Source of the DNA: Plenodomus lindquistii
Taxonomy: Eukaryota > Ascomycota > Dothideomycetes > Pleosporales > Leptosphaeriaceae
Reading direction: 5' to 3'
DNA: 64,000 nt
NCBI GenBank assembly: GCA_025504975.1
Contig: JANUWI010000018.1
Span: forward strand, 744,001-808,000
Program-made: the position numbers and the translations under genes
Notes under the pieces: model-generated
Database searches by the model: none
Seen by the model: only the letters and a program-made list of their open reading frames with translations
Told to the model about the DNA's origin: nothing
Shown: piece by piece, positions 57,788 to 64,000 of the stretch
Layout: every line of letters starts with the position of its first letter
Numbering within the stretch: the first letter of the stretch is position 1

Positions 57788-57881
57788 TAAAGAGCTCCAA
57801 AGAACTTGATTCGCAGTGAGCATGCCAACGCAAATGATCTGCAGTGCCAGGATGCCGATCCCCTGTAAGTGGAAAGAGGAG
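57788..57881 (+). repeat. Diverged direct repeat, copy 1
   Basis: Shares AGCTxCAAAGAA, GATTxGCAGT, GATGCCGATC and GGAAAGAGG-like blocks in order with copy 3 at 58046-58140. Confidence 0.6.
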
Positions 57882-57884
57882 GTA

Positions 57885-57935
57885 GGTAATATTCGCCGTA
57901 AGAGTGCCAATGCGATTGATCTGCCATGCAACAGA
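57885..57935 (+). repeat. Diverged direct repeat, partial copy 2
   Basis: ATTCGCCGTAAGAGTGCCAA followed by a GATCTGCC-like block parallels the middle of copy 1 (ATTCGCAGTGAGCATGCCAA ... GATCTGC). Confidence 0.45.
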
Positions 57936-58045
57936 TGATGATTTGGTGCAAATACGCAATCCAAAAAGCATGATTCACGGTACGCCTGGGCGTGGTGATG
58001 CTAGCGAGCCGCGGTAGAGTATGTACGAGATATGAGGATCTACAG

Positions 58046-58140
58046 TAGATACGAGCTACAAAGAATCTGATTGGCAGTAGGCGTACTAATGCAAAAGTTC
58101 CGTAGCGCAAGAAATGCCGATCAGCTGCAAACAGAAAGAG
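58046..58140 (+). repeat. Diverged direct repeat, copy 3
   Basis: Same block order as copy 1, about 258 bp further on, with about 70 percent identity by eye. Confidence 0.6.
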
Positions 58141-58386
58141 GACCGGGTTTTTGCGGTTTAGCGCGTTTTTACATAGATCCGAGCACCAGGTTAGTCTAAC
58201 GGTGAGATGCGGCACAATATCCGGTCGATCTGGATTGGTGTGAAGTGTTGGTTCCCAAGTCCGCGCATGGCTTACCCAGACAAGCCTAATCTGTCAGGGC
58301 TCAATCTTATGATTGCTCAAATCCCCATATTTCGGAACTGTTCCTATGCACATTTGAAGGTAGTAGCAACCCAGGACTGTTTCGCA

Positions 58387-61361
58387 ATGCCTCTTCAGTT
58401 CAGCAGCAAGCAGCCACACGACGGGCACCACGATGAGAAACCACCGAGCTTTGGAAGAGTCAGCACCTACGGCCAAGTCGCCCTCAACTTCCATCAAAAC
58501 ACGTCGCAACTGAAGTACTGGTGGAACAAATACGACAGTGGCACTACTACGAGCGTTCCAACGCAGTCTCAAAGGCTACGGAAAGGTTCTCATGTCGATG
58601 CGTTCGGCAGCGAGAAGACCAGTACCCCTGCAAGACCACGTTTGAACATTGCGATACACATCTGTGGCTCTCGTGGAGACGTGCAACCCTTCATTCCAAT
58701 CGCCAAAATATTACAGTCACCCCCTCATGGGCATAGAGTTCGGATATGCACCCACCCAGCCTTCAAAGATTTTGTTGTAAGCTGTCAAGACCCTGTGACC
58801 CGTGAAGACGTGTTGACACCAATATACAGGAGAGCAATGGGATCGAATTCTTCTCCATCAGTGGGGATCCCGAGCAGTTGATGGCTTACATGGTGAAAAA
58901 TCCTGGTTTGATCCCTGGCATTGACTCAATCAAAGCTGGAGACATCGGCAAACGCCGAAAGGGGATGGCCGAGATGTTTGAAGGCACATGGCGAAGTTGC
59001 ATCGAAGCTGGCAACGGTATGGGTGAGAAGATACATCCAATCGATGTTGAAGAAGCAGAGGATCTCTTCCTTGCAGATGTCATCATCGCGAACCCTCCGT
59101 CAATGGGACACATTCACTGCGCAGAGAAGTTGGGCATACCGCTGCACATTGTCTTCACGATGCCCTGGTCGCCAACAACAGCCTTCCATCACCCCTTGGC
59201 AGCGATGGAATATGGGGAGGTCGAGACGTCCATGGCCAACTACTTCAGTTACGGAATGATGGAGCTCTTAACCTTTCAGGGCCTTGGCGACCTTATCAAC
59301 AAGTTCCGAACGCAGACTTTGAAGCTTGATGCAATCAGCCCGTTATGGGGCCATCAGCTTATACCACGGCTTCGTGTACCATTCAGTTACCTTTGGTCGC
59401 AATCCCTGATTCCGCGCCCGGCCGACTGGGACGAACACATCTCGATCACCGGGTTCTCATTCTTGAAGGCTGGCACAGACTATACTCCGCCGGAAGATCT
59501 AGCCAACTTTCTCGCCGCAGGACCGCCCCCTGTATACATTGGATTCGGTAGTATCGTTGTGGATGATCCAGCCGCGCTCACCAAGCTCATTTTCGAAGCT
59601 GTCAAAATGGCCAAAGTTCGAGCAATCGTATCCAAAGGATGGGGAGGAGTTGGCGGGGGCGAGGTACCTGATGATGTGTATCTTATTGGTAATTGCCCCC
59701 ATGATTGGCTGTTTCAAAGAGTCTCGTGCGTCGTTCATCATGGAGGTGCTGGAACCACTGCAGCTGGTATTGCCTTGGGAAAGCCAACTGTCGTGGTACC
59801 TTTCTTCGGTGATCAACCCTTTTGGGGCCAGGTATGATTGTCTGAGGTGTGCATGAAGATCAGCGCTGACTCAGTATCAGATGATTGCAAAGGCCGGTGC
59901 GGGACCTTTCCCTGTGCCATTTAAGCAGATGACGTCACAATCCCTGGCTGAAAGCATAACGTTTGCCCTGAAAGACGATGTCAAAGTAGCTGTACAGAGA
60001 ATGGGCGAGAGCATAGCGGAGGAGGATGGTGCGGCAGATACAGTGCGGGATTTCGAACAGAGGTTGGACCTCGACGCCATGCGATGTGACCTCTGCCCGG
60101 AGCGCCTTGCTGTCTGGCGGGACAAACAGACTGGTGCACACCTGAGCGGATACGCTGTAATCGCGCTTTGCCAGAAGGGACTATTACGTCCAAAACAGCT
60201 GCGATTGTGAGTTTGATCGGCCGTTGCCTGAGGTCCATCGTTGCTAACTACAAATCTTTGCAGGTTGCGACACAAACATTGGTGTGAGTAAAGTTGTCGT
60301 CTTTTTTGCGCCAGAAGCTTTGCTGATAGTTTCAGACACCCACGAGGGAGCTGAAGAACCTATCGTCGGCGCCGTAGCTGCGTTTGGTGGTCTCATGTCG
60401 TCCATCGGTACAGATACAACCGAATTCTCTCAACGTCTGAAGAAGAAGACTCACAGTGATGACATCGAGGCTGCGGCACGCACCGTCGCAAATAACGCAG
60501 AAGAGGAGCTCGACTTAGATAGCGGCATCACCTCGAAGCAGTTCAACCACTTGGCGTACAGAATGGCAAGCAAGTCATACGAAGAAGATGAAACAAGGAA
60601 CTTTACGAGACCACAGGTTCGTCCTGGCCTTGAGACCATTCGAAGAAAGGTAGCAAAAGCGAAGGTGAAAGGTGGCCGAGGATACCAGATCACAAGCGCC
60701 ACCTCGCATTACGCTTTCGATCTTGCCGTCTCTGGCGCGAAAGGTGAGCTTTGGAACTTCAACGAAGATGCCCTACTAATATTTGAAAGCTCCTGTTGCG
60801 TTTTTCTATAATGTAGCAAACGGTTACCGAAACTTTGCATCATATGCCATTCGAAATGATCCAGTACGACAAAGAGAAGAGATTAAGGGTTTTAGTACCG
60901 GTTGTAAACTTGCCGGAAAGGTATGGCTCTCAGCCAACACTTGATCATTCAGGTACTGACATAGTTTGCAGGAATTTGTACTGGGCTTCGTGGTGGCGTT
61001 TGGAGGCATCATCAAACATCCGTACTTGGGTGCGAAACAAGAAGGCCCTGGTGGATTCGGCAAAGGTATTGCGAGAGCAGCGGGCGCCTTCCACTGCCAC
61101 TCAATGGCAGGTGAGTGCTTGATTTGGAGTTCTTTGATCTGACCTGAGCTGACATGGTTAGCAATTTTCGGACTGCTAGGATATTTTCTGAAGGGTATCG
61201 AGAAGGAGCTTCTGCGGAGGCACCTCACCACACTTCAGGCAGAGATGTTTCTGATACAATTACGCCGTGCGGCTCTCGACTTTCACCAAGGTACCGCGGC
61301 TGAGGAGGCGGCGGTGCTGGAGAAATGGAAAGTGCTCAAGGCCAGTATAGTAAAGCAATAG
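58387..61361 (+). CDS. UDP-glucose:sterol glucosyltransferase-like protein (GT1)
   Basis: Eight exons: 58387-58776, 58830-59831, 59881-60206, 60264-60283, 60336-60743, 60790-60920, 60972-61110, 61162-61361; 871 aa. Exon 4 is only 20 nt; it is needed to join QLRL-LRHKHW-YTHEG in phase. GT1 hallmarks: N-terminal CGSRGDVQPFIPIAK and C-terminal donor site HHGGAGTTAAGIALGKPTVVVPFFGDQPFWG. After the catalytic part comes a long fungal-specific extension (YEEDETRNFTRP ... FSTGCKLAGKEFVLGFVVAFGG). No GRAM/PH as in Atg26, so likely not the pexophagy protein. Start: ATG 58387 preferred; in-frame ATGs at 58207, 58267 and 58312 would add up to 60 residues. Confidence 0.88.
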
Positions 61362-61595
61362 CTTGGCGAGATAGGAGAACTGCCTCCTAGCGCATACGAA
61401 GTAACATTTCAGGGGTCCATAGGCTCCTAACTCCGGGTGTTCTTATGATACCAATCGCGATCTATAACGCGTTTATAATTTCAAGTTTCCAAGGCTACAA
61501 TCTACACCAACTGTAGAGCAGTTTAGTTCAACTACCAGTATTGTGTTGTATAGACAATCAATTTCCATACTATCAAGAAATTAATCCATGGAATG
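61362..61595. other. Short convergent intergenic region
   Basis: 3' flanks of the glucosyltransferase and the cysteine-rich peptide gene; A/T-rich. Confidence 0.5.
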
Positions 61596-61867
61596 TTAAT
61601 TACAACCACATATCGTAGCACAACTGTAGCCAGGTTGGCTAACGCCTCTCTATAGTCAAGACGTCAGTGACACACCCTCGACTGCCTGGCTATCCTCTAC
61701 TTTCCAAACAGAGGGAGAGGAGTTCTTACATTTTCACAATCTAAGATACAATTTATACACCCCGTTTGACGTTTCTCCACATCTGCCAAGTTTTCGTTCG
61801 GAGAGGCAATCGCTGGCAAGGCTGTAGCAACACTCAATAGTGCCGCACAGATAGCAAGAAGCCTCAT
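61596..61867 (-). CDS. Precursor of a secreted six-cysteine peptide (Kex2 type)
   Basis: 63 aa, exons 61730-61867 and 61596-61649; intron 61650-61729 (80 nt) has GTAAGA, a CTGAC branch and TATAG. Layout: signal peptide 1-17 (MRLLAICAALLSVATAL), short acidic propeptide to about 31, Lys32-Arg33, then a 30-residue mature part with six Cys spaced C-x2-C-x3-C-x10-C-x3-C-x-C and ending Cys-Asn. Without the intron the frame would end in an unrelated, cysteine-free tail. No sequence family recognised; the design is that of a processed defensin-like, killer-like or effector peptide. TATA-like TATATAG about 105 bp upstream. Confidence 0.72.
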
Positions 61868-61970
61868 GATGAAGATGTGAGTGCGAAAAGGAACAATCAA
61901 AGAATTTGAAGATATTTGAGAGGACGCAGTGTGTTGTTGAGGTTAACACCGGATCAGGAAATACAAAGGG

Positions 61971-61977
61971 CTATATA
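61971..61977 (-). promoter_or_regulatory. TATA-like element of the peptide gene
   Basis: CTATATAG, palindromic, about 105 bases upstream of the ATG at 61867. Confidence 0.5.
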
Positions 61978-63407
61978 GCAATTGTCTGCATATTTGTAGC
62001 CAAGCTCCACTACGGCGATAGCTCCAAGTCTGTCAACCATTCGTGTACAGTGAGGCCTTGGCCAGATGCCGGCTCATGTCGGATAGCAAAGTTGAGGAAT
62101 ATGTCGGCCCTTTTTGACGCTGAAGTGGGCCAGTATTGAGTGTTGTATCATGCGATAGCCAGATGGTAGGTACAGGCTTGACACGTTGGATCGCATGCCT
62201 ACTGATGTCGGACACGCTGGGGTTTAGTAATCTACATGGACCGAGTTCCAGAGGTGTCTTCCGTCCAACTTGGACGAATCTCGACGAAAGGAGACGCACT
62301 GACGCGCCAACCCTCTCTTCGGCAATCTTGCCCTACCTGCGGTAAAGGAACAGATCTGCTTGTCGTGTGATGACCTGATGGCAAGTCGATCCATCGATCG
62401 TGCAAGGTAACCACAAGCAGTTCCCGAGCTCTATGTACATTGCATGGGATAGCCTTGAGCTTCCTCGAAATTGGCCATCATTCTGGCGTAATTAGCAGCA
62501 ATTAAATGCTACTTACCACAATCGCGCGTGGGACCAGTTTACTCTAATAAGTCGTCGAGAAATTGCCACTTCCAATATGTTCATCTTTGAAGATGCAATA
62601 AGAAGCTATGGGAGTAGTGCGTGCGGTAGAGACAGACAATCATCTATTCTATAACCCAAAACAATCCACAAAACAAACCATCTCAGTTTATGCAAACGAA
62701 TAAAATAGCAATAAAAGCCCCTTGTCAAGGTTGTCCTCTATGTCCGTTAGCTGCAGTACAAGTACGTGCAGGGCATAACAACGGCCCTTAGAGAAATACA
62801 GGCTACACCCCTGCGCAATCACATCCTCCGATAATGCAGGCTTTGATTCGCTGCGTGCAGCAACAAAGCTCTACGCAAAAGACAATCTCTTGCTTTAGAG
62901 ACTAGTGAGGCTGGGGATATGCGTCTACACCGATATAGGCGATGATTTGAGAGCAAGAACTTTTTACGATGAGTATATATTTCTAAATTCAGGTGGTACT
63001 GTCACATACGACCATAGGACACTGAGAACTAGGCTTCCCGTCCGCTCAGCCATATATAAGCAGTGTACCGGCGGATTAGTAGTTAGGTGGGTGACCACTA
63101 GCGAATCCCCGCTGTTGTATGTACTTTTGTTTTTGCTTCTTGCCTCTATCTACTCCATACATACAGTCAATGTGTACACAGCTCGAGTGCGTTCAAGACA
63201 GCTATAGAGTAGTTATTGTTGCTTTATCTTTTGGATTGCCTGATGCATTCCAAGTTAATATAATAAATAGTGCGGGATGCAAATTCCAAGCGACCGACAT
63301 TCACAAAACTGCGTCCACACGTGAGATATCCGTCTGAAATCTTTACCTCTATACACATTGTTATCTTCCTCACTTAGACAAACACCGACCCCCGCCCCTC
63401 TCCCAGA
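61978..63407. other. Intergenic 1.4 kb
   Basis: No supported complete gene. A minus-strand cysteine-rich open stretch at 62803-62900 is treated as a finding. TATATA-type element on the minus strand near 63052-63060. Confidence 0.45.
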
Positions 63408-64000
63408 TTAGGTTTTATAAAACTCGCCAAAGAATTCCCTAATATCCCCCACCATCTCCTCAGGACACTCCATGCAGGCAAAATGACCCCCATGCTCCCT
63501 CTCTATGCATCATCCATCGTCAGCAAAATCCACATACATACAAACCAAATCTTTTCGGTGAAAATAAAAATCATACCTTTGAAAAACCTCAAATTCGTAG
63601 TCGTAGTCTCGGCCCCGGCCTTGGGAACGGGAAACGCATCCCACGGAAACGTGCTCACGCCCAACGGGACCCTAATCAGATTCTCCTGCTTGGCATTAAA
63701 CTCGGTATACACCTCATGCCTCACATTGTTATAGTAGCACAGCATGCTCGTCATGATACTGGGCGGAGTGAAGAAGTACAAGCAGAGCGTGGTGCAGATA
63801 TCGTGGTTGAACTGCTCGTTGTTGAGTGTGGCGTGGCCCGTTGTCGGATCAGCAAGTTCAAGGTACTTTTCGCCAATGAACATCATGATGCCGACGGGAT
63901 GGTCGTTGAATGCGGTGCCGATTGTTTGGGGCCGCGTACGCATGGCGATGGCGTAGGCCATGTGGCCTTCGTGGAGGGGGCGGCCCATCCACCATTTTGC
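63408..64000 (-). CDS. Microsomal-type epoxide hydrolase (3' part; 5' end beyond window)
   Basis: Two visible exons, 63577->64000 and 63408-63502; intron 63503-63576 (74 nt, GTATGA, GCTGAC, CATAG). Alpha/beta-hydrolase of the EPHX1 group: GHMAYAIAMRTRPQTIGTAFNDHPVGIMMFIGEKYLELADP before the cap end, and the C-terminal catalytic His in EREHGGHFACMECPEEM. The nucleophile Asp and oxyanion motif lie outside the window. Opens trans-epoxides to diols; detoxification or secondary metabolism cannot be told apart here. Frame enters at base 64000 (GCAAAATGG). Confidence 0.88.

Larger units (their letters stand above)
57614..58386. other. Intergenic with three diverged repeats
   Basis: Contains three related segments near 57788-57881, 57885-57935 and 58046-58140 (see repeat entries); the right end is the leader of the glucosyltransferase gene. 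Confidence 0.5.

Noticed and set aside
50803..61361. Secondary-metabolite cluster around the P450 and glucosyltransferase
   Set aside because: No polyketide, peptide or terpene synthase nearby, and a 4-kb gene-poor gap separates the two.

Overview
The window is nuclear DNA of a filamentous ascomycete, most likely a Dothideomycete close to Pleosporales (inferred from the gene set and small secreted proteins, not from a marker). Support: spliceosomal introns of about 45-150 bp with GT-AG ends and CTAAC/CTGAC branch sites, housekeeping genes of clearly fungal type (Rom2-type RhoGEF, Mdm34, Alg1, Msc2, Vtc4), Zn2Cys6 regulator, fungal rhodopsin-like membrane protein, DUF2985 protein, and several short secreted cysteine-rich proteins. 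Genes lie on both strands with no operons.

Layout. 1-13 kb: 3' part of a RhoGEF, a small zinc-ribbon candidate, an unassigned gene whose frame stays open beyond its stop, a secreted GH5 mannanase, an intron-bearing tRNA-Val(AAC), an Ecm15/MTH1187-type protein and mdm34 (ERMES). 13-25 kb: a Zn2Cys6 factor, a secreted M14 carboxypeptidase, then a stretch of small secreted proteins: a multidomain cysteine-rich protein, a 96-residue protein sharing one cysteine framework with it, a broken gene and its intact 181-residue relative. 25-34 kb: an unassigned multi-exon gene, alg1 and msc2 sharing a 436-bp divergent promoter, and vtc4. 35-46 kb: an APC permease with a GC-AG intron, a rhodopsin-like membrane protein, a secreted Asn/Gly-rich protein, a divergent DHDPS-type aldolase / D-galactonate dehydratase pair, and a soluble SMP-C2 protein. 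49-64 kb: an F-box protein, a P450, a 4-kb gene-poor stretch holding a 400-bp MITE, a DUF2985 protein, a GT1 sterol glucosyltransferase, a Kex2-type cysteine-rich peptide precursor, and the 3' part of an epoxide hydrolase.

The items most worth following are: (1) a 63-residue precursor at 61.6-61.9 kb that would release a 30-residue, six-cysteine peptide after a Lys-Arg site; (2) the 19-24 kb secreted-protein group, where neighbouring genes share a cysteine framework and a pseudogene aligns with the next intact gene; (3) the divergent dehydratase/aldolase pair with three CreA-type motifs between the genes, which reads as a two-step sugar-acid catabolic module. Exon boundaries were set by splice signals, phase and family alignment by eye; no database search was run.
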